Positions 43,408 to 51,832 of a stretch of 64,000 nucleotides of DNA are shown in pieces. Both the position numbers and the translations under genes were made by a program. Source of the DNA: Microthrixaceae bacterium (GTDB lineage: Bacteria > Actinomycetota > Acidimicrobiia > Acidimicrobiales > Acidimicrobilacustridaceae). Location of the stretch: NCBI GenBank assembly GCA_947449015.1, contig CANFQA010000011.1, positions 1 to 64,000 on the forward strand, written 5' to 3'. A model generated the notes under the pieces. The model ran no database searches and was not told the DNA's origin. It saw only the letters and a list, made by a program, of their open reading frames with translations. Numbering within the stretch: the stretch's first letter is position 1; each line of letters starts with the position of its first letter.

Positions 43408-44763
43408 GTGAAGAGTTCTCTTCTCAAGCGCAGTCTCATCGCCGGTGCAGTGGTTGCCACCTCGGTCGCCACCTACATCCCGATGATTTCCGCTGCGTCT
43501 GCCGACGTCATTGCCGCCGGCGGTTCCGACACCACTGAAAATGTGATGGGGTCGATCCTGTCGCAGCTCAACACCGACGCAAACCCGACGTACAACATTC
43601 CGGTGTACTCGGCGAGCAATTTCACGGTTCCGGCTGACGCCAACTGCCCGTCGGTCACCTACTACCCGCAGAGCACCACTGGGCTTACCTACCCGAATCA
43701 GGTCGCCCCGAACGGTTCCGGCGCTGGCCGCAACTTGCTGCGTGATTATGTTGCCAGCACCCGCAAGTTCGCCAACGGCTCCGAGGTCACGGTTGCGGGT
43801 CAGGGCCAGCCGGCCTATGACGCCGCTACCGGGGTGAAGGGCTGCCTCGACATCGCCCGCTCATCCTCCTACGGCTCAGCGTCACCGGCCGCGACCAAGG
43901 GTCAGTACTTCGCGTTTGCTCTGGACGCAGTGTCCTGGGCCTCGCCAAGCACCCTTGCTCCGTCCACGCTCACCCTGACGCAGCTGTCAAAGATCTACGA
44001 CTGCACCTACACCAACTGGTCGCAGGTCGGAGGCACTGACGGTCCGATTCAGCGTTATCTGCCGCAGAGTGGCTCGGGTACCCGCGATTACTTCGTGACC
44101 GATCTCCTCGGCCTTTCGAAGACTTTTTCGTTCGGCACGGGCGACAATTGCCCGGCAGTCAAGGTGCTCGATAAGAACGGCAATGGCTTCGAAGAGAATC
44201 GTGGCGATCGCATCCCCGACGCTGATCTTCAGAAGGCCATCCTGCCGTTCTCAGCAGGCCAGTGGTCCTACCAGGCCAATAACGCCGCGAACCCCTCGAT
44301 TGATCAGCGCAAGTCCGCCGGTGGCGTCACGACTGTCATCAAGGGAATCGACAAGCACGATGGTGACTCGCAGCTGTGGAACTCCACCCCGGTTGCTTGG
44401 AATGACATCGACGGCCGCTACCAGCTCAATGATGCTGGCTGGGCCACGGTTGACACCAGCACCGACGCTGGTGGATACCCGGTCATTGAGGGCAACACCA
44501 CGCAGGCCTCGGGCTCAGCGTGGAACATCGTGGCTTACCCCGGCGTCCGCCTTGTGTACAACGTGCTGCACACCGATTCGCCGAGCTACTCCGTTGCTCG
44601 CGGCCTCGTGGGCTTCAACAACGTTGATAGTGGTGTGAAGAGCACGCTGTGCAGCGGTGGATTCAAGACCACCATCGCCGCCTACGGCTTCTCGCCGCTG
44701 ACGAACACGGCGAATGGCACGTCGAACATCGCCGGCTCCACCTGCCGTCGCTACCTCGCCTAA
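43408..44763 (+). CDS. Secreted PstS-like phosphate-binding protein
   Basis: A 451-residue protein. I use GTG 43408, which follows GAAAGGA and opens with a Sec signal (KSSLLKRSLIAGAVVATSVA then MISAASADV). No lipobox and no C-terminal helix, so it should be released or loosely wall-bound. Fold landmarks are AAGGSDTTENVMGSI and the ligand loop YLPQSGSGTRDYFV, the SGTR pattern of phosphate-binding proteins. It lies after the anchored PstS, behind its own PHO-box-like array. Three other proteins of this cluster are also exported. Binding of phosphate is likely but not proven; organic phosphates are possible. Confidence 0.85.
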   Translation: MKSSLLKRSLIAGAVVATSVATYIPMISAASADVIAAGGSDTTENVMGSILSQLNTDANPTYNIPVYSASNFTVPADANCPSVTYYPQSTTGLTYPNQVAPNGSGAGRNLLRDYVASTRKFANGSEVTVAGQGQPAYDAATGVKGCLDIARSSSYGSASPAATKGQYFAFALDAVSWASPSTLAPSTLTLTQLSKIYDCTYTNWSQVGGTDGPIQRYLPQSGSGTRDYFVTDLLGLSKTFSFGTGDNCPAVKVLDKNGNGFEENRGDRIPDADLQKAILPFSAGQWSYQANNAANPSIDQRKSAGGVTTVIKGIDKHDGDSQLWNSTPVAWNDIDGRYQLNDAGWATVDTSTDAGGYPVIEGNTTQASGSAWNIVAYPGVRLVYNVLHTDSPSYSVARGLVGFNNVDSGVKSTLCSGGFKTTIAAYGFSPLTNTANGTSNIAGSTCRRYLA

Positions 44764-44779
44764 TCAAACGAACGAACCC

Positions 44780-44820
44780 GGTGCAGGGGTGGGATCGCAG
44801 GTCGGTCTCACCCCAGCACC
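44780..44820 (+). terminator. Intercistronic hairpin after the secreted binding-protein gene
   Basis: GGTGCAGGGGTGGGA pairs with TCTCACCCCAGCACC (13 of 15 positions) around an 11-base loop, starting 17 bases after the stop. There is no U tract, so it may be a weak terminator, an attenuator, or an mRNA-stabilising structure that lets the binding protein be made in excess of downstream genes. Confidence 0.45.
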
Positions 44821-44837
44821 AAGGTGAAAGGTCACCG

Positions 44838-45521
44838 ATGTCCGCAATTCGCTCCACCTGGCTTGAACCGAGAGTCATGGTCCCCTCCGTCATCGCAGTG
44901 GTGGCGGTCGTGGCCCTACTCACGGTGCTGCTGGTGGGCGGAGGTTCGGGTGGAACGACTGGAACCGCTGCTGGTGCCAATGCAACAACGTCAGAGGTTT
45001 CCGGATCCGGATCGACTGACACCGGCGGTTCTCCAGCATCATCGGTAGTCCCCACCCCGACGACACCGCAGGGTCCCTACACCACACCGACAATGCCGGT
45101 GCAGGTGGAGGTGCCCGATTCCGCTGGGGTTTCCCAGACCGACGGGGTCCTCGATGGGCAGGCCGTCACGGTTCACGCCAGTCCCGAATCCGGATCTCAG
45201 CTCTTCGGGGTCGAGGCCAGGTTGTGTCGGGGTGATGTGGCGGTCTCCAGTGACGGGGACTTCGCTCCCACGCTGGGCGGTGTGTGTATCGACAAGCCAC
45301 TCTCAACCGGATCCGACGCCAAGGTCAGTGTCGTCGGAGTCGAGCCCTACTCGGGGCTGGATGTCACCTTCCGAGTTGGTGTCGGTTCCACCACCTTCAT
45401 GACCCAGTACGACGGATCTACCGCCATCACCTGCGGTCCGGGTTCTCCTTGCCAGATCGTGCTCAAGCTTCAGTACCCGAAGGGATTCGGCTTCAAGGGA
45501 ATCCCTGTTACCTACCGCTGA
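44838..45521 (+). CDS. Membrane-anchored protein with a neocarzinostatin-like four-cysteine domain
   Basis: A 227-residue protein starting at ATG 44838 (AAAGGT upstream). One membrane helix near the N-terminus (about 14-34, IAVVAVVALLTVLLV) and a long Gly/Ser/Thr/Pro linker lead to a single outside domain (about 98-227). The domain has cysteines near 130, 150, 199 and 205 in RLC, GGVC, ITCG and PCQIV, with the motifs GDFAPTLGG and FMTQYDGST. The same domain occurs in the next two proteins. Its pattern resembles neocarzinostatin-type Ig-like domains. Function unknown. Confidence 0.8.
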   Translation: MSAIRSTWLEPRVMVPSVIAVVAVVALLTVLLVGGGSGGTTGTAAGANATTSEVSGSGSTDTGGSPASSVVPTPTTPQGPYTTPTMPVQVEVPDSAGVSQTDGVLDGQAVTVHASPESGSQLFGVEARLCRGDVAVSSDGDFAPTLGGVCIDKPLSTGSDAKVSVVGVEPYSGLDVTFRVGVGSTTFMTQYDGSTAITCGPGSPCQIVLKLQYPKGFGFKGIPVTYR

Positions 45522-45600
45522 TGCATCTCCTGCTGTTGTTCTATTCCTCGCCGTTCATCCATAGACCGGGCGCCGTGCGCTCGAGAGAGGTCACACTCTG

Positions 45601-47724
45601 ATGATTCGTACCTTCCGATCCCGCCTCGTGGCTGTGTCCACCGGTGTGCTGCTCACCGCAGCCACACTCGGTTCACTTGCCCCGATGGCCCAGGCTGAGA
45701 CCGTGGCAGGGCAGATCCCCGCCACGATCACTGCCTCACCCACCACGGGGCTCGTCTCGGGCTCCACGGTCACGGTCTCAGCCACTGCTGACACCAACTG
45801 GAACATCTATTCACTCCGGGCTCGCCTCTGTAAGAGCGATGCCGTCATCAACAACGCTGGTGACTTCTCGCCGACCCTCGGCGGAAACTGTGTTTCCGCT
45901 CCGCTGGCCAACAACACCGACAGCGATGTCACTGTGAACACCGAACCCGGATCTCGCGGTTCAGCGTCACTTGATTTCAAGGTCGGCGCCGGCAGCAACA
46001 CCTTCACCACCCAGTACGACGGCTCAACGACGATCGCATGCGGCGTCACCTCAGCCACCGGGTGCAAACTCGTTGTCGAGATGTCGGCCACCAATCTTGC
46101 GGCCCGCGTGATCTACACCTCGTTCCCGCTCACGTATGCCTTGCCTGCTGCTCCTACAAGTGTCACCGCAGCTTGGGGTAACGCCAAAGCACTGGTGTCC
46201 TGGACGGCTCCTGCCTCCCAGCAGGGCCTGCCGGCGGTGACGTCCTACACGGTGACCTCCTCGCCCGGCAGCTTCACCTGCACCACCGCAACCACATCGT
46301 GTGAGGTGCCAAGTTTGAGCAACGGCACGCCGTACACGTTCAGCGTGGTCGCCACCAACGCGCTCGGTGACTCCTCGGCCTCAACCCCGTCGACTGCAGT
46401 CACGCCGTCGAGTGCTCACTATGTACTCTCGGCCACTCCGACAACCGGACTTGTTTCTGGAAACACTGTGGCGCAGTCGGTCACGATGAGCTCGGGATAC
46501 AACCTGTATTCGGTTCGTACTCGCCTGTGTCTGGCATCGGCCACCATCAACAACGCTGGTGATTTCTCGCCGACGCTCGGTGGTAACTGTGCCGCGGCAC
46601 CGCTGGCCAGCAACACCAACAACGACGTCACTGTGACGACAACTGCTGGTAACCGCAACGCAGCCACGCTGAATTTCAAGGTGGGTTCGGGTACCAACAC
46701 CTTCACCTCTCAGTACGACGGCTCAAAGACCGTTGCATGTGGCCCGAGCGCACCAGCAGCATGTGCCCTGGTGACCGAACTCAGCTACACCACTGCACTT
46801 GGCGTTGGCAAGGTCGTCTACACCTCCACGGCCCTCACCTATGCCACTGCCCCGGCTGCCCCGGCAGCCCCGACTGGCGTGCGCAATGGTACCGGCGCTG
46901 TGACCGTGTCCTGGACTGCTCCGGCTTCAGATAGCACGATCACGGGCTACACCGTTGAGGCTTCGCCCCAGGTCGCTAGCGTGACCAAGGGCTGCACCGT
47001 TGCAGGAAACGTGACGAGCTGTTCGGTGACAGGTCTGACCAACGCCACCAGTTACACCTTCAAGGTCAAGGCCACGAGTGCTGCCGGAGTTGGTGCGTTC
47101 TCCGCCAACTCTCAGGGGATTGCTCCCTCCGCTACGGCAGCAGCAGTTTCGGCCAACCCCTCGGGGTTCGCTGTTGACACTGCGTCGAATGGCACCTTCG
47201 TGGTCCACTGGACCGCACCGACGGACAACAGGGGATCAAGCATCATCTCCTACACCGTCACTGCAACGAAGAGTGGTGAAACCACTCGAAGCTGCACGGT
47301 GAACTTTGGTACGAACTCCTGCAGCGTCGCCAATGTTGTCAACGGTGTGAAGTACACGCTCAAGTTGGTGGCGACGAACTCGAAGGGCAACAGCACCGGT
47401 AGTAGCCTGACGAACAAGCTGACCACGGCTGCACCTGATGCCCCGACTGGGGTCTCTGCAACCCAGACCGGCAATAGCACGTCACCAGTCAAGGTGTCTT
47501 GGACCAAGCCCAACACCAATGGTTCAACTATCACGCTGTACACGGTCACCGCGTACCGCAACAACGTGCTGGTGGACGGGAAGTCGTGCACGAGCGGTGG
47601 TGCAGCCAACTGCACCATCAGTGGTCTGACCAAGAACACCACGTACACCTTTAAGGTCACCGCTACCAATGGCGCAGGCATAAGCCTGGCCGGCGTTTCA
47701 AGCGGTTACACCACGAAGGCCTGA
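45601..47724 (+). CDS. Secreted protein with two neocarzinostatin-like and four fibronectin type III domains
   Basis: A 707-residue exported protein. Signal peptide ends near PMAQA. Order: four-Cys domain (about 41-180, Cys 77, 97, 147, 155), Fn3 (182-272), a second four-Cys domain (275-416, Cys 310, 330, 380, 388), then three Fn3 domains to the end (WTAPASDSTITGYTV, WTAPTDNRGSSIISYTV, WTKPNTNGSTITLYTV). Both four-Cys copies share NNAGDFSPTLGGNC. No C-terminal helix or sorting motif, so it should be free or held by partners. It looks like an adhesive or spacer protein of the Pst cluster. Confidence 0.85.
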   Translation: MIRTFRSRLVAVSTGVLLTAATLGSLAPMAQAETVAGQIPATITASPTTGLVSGSTVTVSATADTNWNIYSLRARLCKSDAVINNAGDFSPTLGGNCVSAPLANNTDSDVTVNTEPGSRGSASLDFKVGAGSNTFTTQYDGSTTIACGVTSATGCKLVVEMSATNLAARVIYTSFPLTYALPAAPTSVTAAWGNAKALVSWTAPASQQGLPAVTSYTVTSSPGSFTCTTATTSCEVPSLSNGTPYTFSVVATNALGDSSASTPSTAVTPSSAHYVLSATPTTGLVSGNTVAQSVTMSSGYNLYSVRTRLCLASATINNAGDFSPTLGGNCAAAPLASNTNNDVTVTTTAGNRNAATLNFKVGSGTNTFTSQYDGSKTVACGPSAPAACALVTELSYTTALGVGKVVYTSTALTYATAPAAPAAPTGVRNGTGAVTVSWTAPASDSTITGYTVEASPQVASVTKGCTVAGNVTSCSVTGLTNATSYTFKVKATSAAGVGAFSANSQGIAPSATAAAVSANPSGFAVDTASNGTFVVHWTAPTDNRGSSIISYTVTATKSGETTRSCTVNFGTNSCSVANVVNGVKYTLKLVATNSKGNSTGSSLTNKLTTAAPDAPTGVSATQTGNSTSPVKVSWTKPNTNGSTITLYTVTAYRNNVLVDGKSCTSGGAANCTISGLTKNTTYTFKVTATNGAGISLAGVSSGYTTKA
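45721..46848 (+). repeat. Internal duplication of the four-Cys domain coding sequence
   Basis: Two direct copies (about 45721-46140 and 46423-46848) encode the same about 140-residue domain. They remain similar at the DNA level around the GDFSPTLGGNC segment (near 45862 and 46563). Confidence 0.8.
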
Positions 47725-47742
47725 TGAGGAGTTACTGATCCG

Positions 47743-49824
47743 ATGATGACCCCCCGGCTTCGCCGGATCGGTTCGCTGGTGGTGGTGAGCGCCGTGGCAG
47801 TTGCTGCGGTACTCACCACCTTCGGCGCGTCAATCGCCCCTGTGCACGCAGCCGATAACGCATCGGCACCATGGACCGTGTCGGTGACCCCTAACACGGC
47901 CCTCACCGATGGCCAGTTGGTCTCGATCAACCTTCAGACCACGACCGACCATCGGATCTACGAGGCGAACGCGCAGATCTGTCGTCTCGGTGTTGACTAC
48001 GCCCCGAGCGATGGAGAGCGCCCGGCCACAGACTTTTCAGCCGGCGATCTCAACTGCCCCGCTGTCCCGATCTCTTCGAGTGCTGACGTGCAGACCGGCG
48101 ACGAAAACACCTACATCGGCGCGGTCGAACCGGGCGGAGAGACCTTCAGCATGTACGTCGGGAGTGGAGTGGTTGAGTGGCCTGCCTCCTCAAGCGGCCG
48201 GACCCAGCGCCTGGCGTGCGACTCTGAGAATCCGTGCGCGCTTGTGGTGGAGGTCTATGGCTCCACTGCTCCAGGTGTTGCTCGTTGGATCCCCTACGTC
48301 CAGACCCTTAACTACCGGGTCGATGATCCGGTCGCCGGCTGCGGCGGACCGGCGACTGGCATCCTCAATACTGCTGGGGCTGAACGAACCACTGATGTTT
48401 GGATTAACTGGACTCTCGATCAATGTCACCTCCCCGGTGCGCAGGCTGGGGCCGCAAGTCGGGCAAGTTTCTCTGGCGAGGGTGATGCCATGGACGGCTA
48501 TTCGAGCGGCGCACTTGATCTTGCCTATAGCGCCGTTGGGTATGAGCCGGAACCGAAGCTCGGTCTCGGAACAAGATCCGAACCACTCGCCGCGCGCGCG
48601 TCGAGCGCCGTGCCGCTGGGGCTGAATGCCACAGTTGTTGCCGTTGGCAACGGCCGTCAGGGACCGAACAACCGCAAGATTCCGTTCTCCGATGTCAAGC
48701 TCACCATCGATATGGTCGCTCACATGTTTTCCGGCGGAGCGAGCGACTTCAACGATTACTCGTTGAGTGATTTCCTTGATCTCAATCCGCAGTTCCGCAC
48801 CGTGAGCGTGTTTTTACCAGCAGCAATCCAGGTGGGTGCGTTCGCTCCTGCTGATGCATCGTCTTGGTTTCTCACCAGCTTCATGAAGGCGAATCGTCCC
48901 GAGCTCTGGAAGGTTCCGGACACCAATAAGTTCGGCCCGGAACGGGGTCTCACCAGAAACGCTGAAATCGCGTTTGGCTTGGCTTCCCCCTCCTTCAACG
49001 GTGCCGTTGACATGTTCACTGGCAATTCCGTGCTGGTGAAGACGTTGCGGAGCCAGAACACCAATGCGTACGGCGGTATCTGGTACCTCACTGATCTGGC
49101 GACTGCCAAGCGCCTCGGCCTTTCCGTCGCCAGCATTGAAAATGCCAATGGCGACTTCGTTTCTCCTACTGCTGCGTCCATGACCGCGGCGGTGGCCACG
49201 ATGACGAAGACCGATGACGGGCGCCTCATGCCTGACCCCACTGCAACAGTGGCTAAGGATGCAGTGCAGCCCTATCCGCTGACCTTCGTTGACTACGCCA
49301 TTGCGCCGACCTCGAAGCTCGTGGATTCGACCTGCAAGGGTCGGACCGCATCGCAAGCGCTGCTCAGCACCTGGCTGAACTACGCGGTCGCTGATGGGCA
49401 GGGCAAGCTGCCCGACGGGTATGTGCCACTTCCCGAGGATCTGAAGGCTTCGGCCACCGATGCAATCGCCAAGGTTGGCTCGGTGACGCCCGATTGCTTT
49501 ATCGAGGGGGATGCTCCGGGTACACCCGAGCCTCCGGACAGCGCCGGAGCGAATTCGTCAGGCGGCGTTGGTCGCGGTGGCCAGCGAGCCTCCACCGGGG
49601 CACCCGCCAACGGAGAGACACCAGTAGGTGGCGGAACGAATCGAGCCTCCGATGTGGCCTCTGCTGAGGTTCCAGAGTTCATGTCGCGGTCGGCTGCGAG
49701 TACGGCGGCCGCCCTTGGCGGTCTCGTCGTCGTGTTCGGTCTGCTCACCACCATGGCGCTGGCCACAACTGGCCGCATGCCGTCGCTTGCCAGCATCCGT
49801 TCCCGATTCGGAGGCACCCGATGA
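47743..49824 (+). CDS. Membrane-anchored protein with a four-Cys domain fused to a PstS-like domain
   Basis: A 693-residue exported protein. Signal peptide ends near PVHAADN. The N-terminal domain (about 44-193) is a divergent copy of the cluster's four-Cys domain (Cys 80, 105, 159, 165; ACDSENPCALVVEV). Then comes a long PstS-like region whose C-lobe is clear: YPLTFVDYAIAPTSK and LLSTWLNYAVADGQGKLPDGYVPLPEDL. A Gly-rich linker leads to a C-terminal membrane helix (ALGGLVVVFGLLTTMALATT) with a basic tail. ATG at 47743, with ATG also at 47746, behind GAGGAG. Its stop overlaps the sortase-fold gene by 4 bp. Confidence 0.82.
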   Translation: MMTPRLRRIGSLVVVSAVAVAAVLTTFGASIAPVHAADNASAPWTVSVTPNTALTDGQLVSINLQTTTDHRIYEANAQICRLGVDYAPSDGERPATDFSAGDLNCPAVPISSSADVQTGDENTYIGAVEPGGETFSMYVGSGVVEWPASSSGRTQRLACDSENPCALVVEVYGSTAPGVARWIPYVQTLNYRVDDPVAGCGGPATGILNTAGAERTTDVWINWTLDQCHLPGAQAGAASRASFSGEGDAMDGYSSGALDLAYSAVGYEPEPKLGLGTRSEPLAARASSAVPLGLNATVVAVGNGRQGPNNRKIPFSDVKLTIDMVAHMFSGGASDFNDYSLSDFLDLNPQFRTVSVFLPAAIQVGAFAPADASSWFLTSFMKANRPELWKVPDTNKFGPERGLTRNAEIAFGLASPSFNGAVDMFTGNSVLVKTLRSQNTNAYGGIWYLTDLATAKRLGLSVASIENANGDFVSPTAASMTAAVATMTKTDDGRLMPDPTATVAKDAVQPYPLTFVDYAIAPTSKLVDSTCKGRTASQALLSTWLNYAVADGQGKLPDGYVPLPEDLKASATDAIAKVGSVTPDCFIEGDAPGTPEPPDSAGANSSGGVGRGGQRASTGAPANGETPVGGGTNRASDVASAEVPEFMSRSAASTAAALGGLVVVFGLLTTMALATTGRMPSLASIRSRFGGTR

Positions 49825-50849
49825 GTCTGTTTGAGGAAGTCTCCGTCGTCGGAAGTCTTGACGTCCTTCCGCAGCACCGTGAGTTCGCGCCACAACCTGA
49901 GGCCGCGCCAATGCATCGCCCCGGAGTCCCCTCCGGGCGATTGCTCGCGTTGTGGGTGGTTGTTCTGCTTGTGGTTGTCGCGGTTGTGCTCATCGCCGTC
50001 GAGCCGTTGTTCCAGCAGCGTGAGCAGTCATTGCTGCTTTCGGACTACCGCGAGTCGATCCAAATGGCGGCGAATCAGTCCACCGGTCTCGGTGGGGTCG
50101 AGGTTTCGACCACGGCACCAGAGTTCGGCAGCCCCGTCGGGATTATGGAAATCGGGCCGTTGGCACTCCAGCAGGTGATCGTCGAGGGCGCGTCCTCCCC
50201 GGTCATGCAGAACGGTCCGGGACATGTCCCTGGCACCGCGGCGCCTGGTCAGCCCGGTAACAGCGTCATCGTTGGTCGGTCCGCGCTGTTCGGTGCACCG
50301 TTCGCCGATCTCTCGGCGCTTGCCGTCGATGATCTGATCGCGGTCTCCACCACCCAGGGCCAGGTTGTCTATCGCGTTGCCGAGGCGTCATCTGTGCAGT
50401 TGAGCAACGCCAAGTCAGCGAACGCCTCGAAGCCCACAGCAGCCGCAAGTAGCACCTATTCGCCGATTCTGGATTCCGGTCGTATCTCCATCGATGACCT
50501 GTACGGCCCGTCATCGGACGATCGCCTCACGCTGGTCACATCGAACAGCGCGTTCCCGTTCAATACCGCTGATGCCCGCGTCGTGATCGCAGTCATGGAT
50601 GGCAAGCCGTTTGCTCCCACTCCGCAGAACGGTCGAAGCACACGTCAGACCGGCACCAGCGGTGACACCTCTCGCTGGCCAATGGCCCTGCTCGCTCTTC
50701 TCTGTCTCGGCGGCGCAATTGTGGGCGCGGTGCTGCTCTACCGTCGTTCAAGCCCGCGGGTTGCCTATCTGCTTACCGTGCCGCCACTGCTGGTGTTCGC
50801 CGTGGTCGCCTCGGAGACGCTGAGTCAGTTGCTCCCCGCCTGGTTCTAG
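49821..50849 (+). CDS. Sortase-fold membrane protein lacking catalytic His and Cys
   Basis: A 342-residue protein with one N-terminal helix (about 43-61), a sortase domain (about 95-262), and two more helices at the C-terminus (about 287-307 and 317-335). The fold is recognisable from NSVIVGRSALFGAPFADLSAL and DDLIAVSTTQGQVVYRV. Active sortases have GH in the first segment and TLxTC before the last strand; here these are GR (R153) and TLVTS (S241). The Arg of the last strand (ADARVVIAV, R253) is kept. So two of three catalytic residues are absent. It is translationally coupled to the preceding surface protein. Confidence 0.85.
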   Translation: MSLFEEVSVVGSLDVLPQHREFAPQPEAAPMHRPGVPSGRLLALWVVVLLVVVAVVLIAVEPLFQQREQSLLLSDYRESIQMAANQSTGLGGVEVSTTAPEFGSPVGIMEIGPLALQQVIVEGASSPVMQNGPGHVPGTAAPGQPGNSVIVGRSALFGAPFADLSALAVDDLIAVSTTQGQVVYRVAEASSVQLSNAKSANASKPTAAASSTYSPILDSGRISIDDLYGPSSDDRLTLVTSNSAFPFNTADARVVIAVMDGKPFAPTPQNGRSTRQTGTSGDTSRWPMALLALLCLGGAIVGAVLLYRRSSPRVAYLLTVPPLLVFAVVASETLSQLLPAWF

Positions 50850-50899
50850 GTCGTCTCCACTCGTTCAAGATCGCTGCTTGCGCGCAACACAGCCGGTGA

Positions 50900-51751
50900 T
50901 CAGCGCGGCGGACGGACCAGGCCTTCTTGCACCACGGTGACGGCAAGCTTGCCATCGGCGGTGAACACCTCGCCTCGGGCGAAGCCGCGACCACCTGAGG
51001 CCGATGGTGTGTCCTGCGCGTAAAGCAGCCATTCGTCGGCTCGGAACGGGCGATGGAACCACATGGCATGGTCGAGGCTGGCCATGAACACGTTGTCGAC
51101 AGGACCGAGGCCGTGCGGAAGCAGGGCGGTGTCGAGCAGCGTCATGTCAGAGGCATAGGTGAGCGCGCAGGCATGAAGCACCGGATCGTCAGGTAGGCGA
51201 CCCGTGGCCTTGAGCCAGATGCGCTGATACGGCGGCAGCTCGCGCTCGCGATCGGTGGGAGACCAGTCACAGTTGCGCAGGTCGAACGGAAGGTCGAGCT
51301 CGAAGCGTTTGTCGCCGTGCTCAGCGGCCACTTCCGCCCATCGCTCCTTGATATCAGGAAGACCTTCGGGAGAGGGCACATCGGGAATGGTGGCCGAATG
51401 GTCGAAGCCGTCCTCGGGCACCTGGAACGAGGCCGAAAGACTGAAAATGGCGCGGCCGTTCTGGATGGCGGTGACGCGGCGGGTCGTGAATGACAGACCG
51501 TCGCGAATGCGCTGCACGTCGTAGAGGATCGGAATGCGGGCATCGCCGGGACGCAGGAAATACGCATGCAGCGAATGCACCCTGGTTTCGGGTTCAACAG
51601 TGCGGGCGGCTGCCACAAGGGCCTGTCCGGCGACCTGTCCACCGAAGACCCGCTGGCGATCCGCGTGGGGGCTGCTGCCCCGGAAAATGTTGAGCTCGAT
51701 CTCCTCGAGATCAAGCAAGTTCAAAAGTGCGTCAACGGCTGCCTGAGTCAC
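50900..51751 (-). CDS. tesB: Acyl-CoA thioesterase II (TesB-like)
   Basis: A 283-residue double-hotdog thioesterase. I choose GTG 51751 (VTQAAVDALLNLLDLEEIE), preceded by GGGAG, which matches the usual 285-residue length; ATG 51769 adds six residues. Landmarks: RVFGGQVAGQALVAAARTV in the first hotdog, ASLDHAMWFHRPFRADEWLLY in the second with the catalytic Asp, and a final VVQEGLVR with the catalytic Gln. It hydrolyses acyl-CoA to free acid. It is divergent from the GH1 gene. Confidence 0.93.
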   Translation of the reverse strand: MTQAAVDALLNLLDLEEIELNIFRGSSPHADRQRVFGGQVAGQALVAAARTVEPETRVHSLHAYFLRPGDARIPILYDVQRIRDGLSFTTRRVTAIQNGRAIFSLSASFQVPEDGFDHSATIPDVPSPEGLPDIKERWAEVAAEHGDKRFELDLPFDLRNCDWSPTDRERELPPYQRIWLKATGRLPDDPVLHACALTYASDMTLLDTALLPHGLGPVDNVFMASLDHAMWFHRPFRADEWLLYAQDTPSASGGRGFARGEVFTADGKLAVTVVQEGLVRPPR

Positions 51752-51832
51752 CCTTCCAATCTCCCACATTCGCGACCCTTGTCGCGTCGATGTCGACCCA
51801 TCCGATTGGGTTGGGAAACTAGGGTCCGTTTC

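Noticed and set aside
41741-49824. Search for LPxTG-like sorting signals in the exported Pst-cluster proteins
   Set aside because: C-terminal helices and basic tails are present in two of them, but no LPxTG, LAxTG or similar pentapeptide precedes them.
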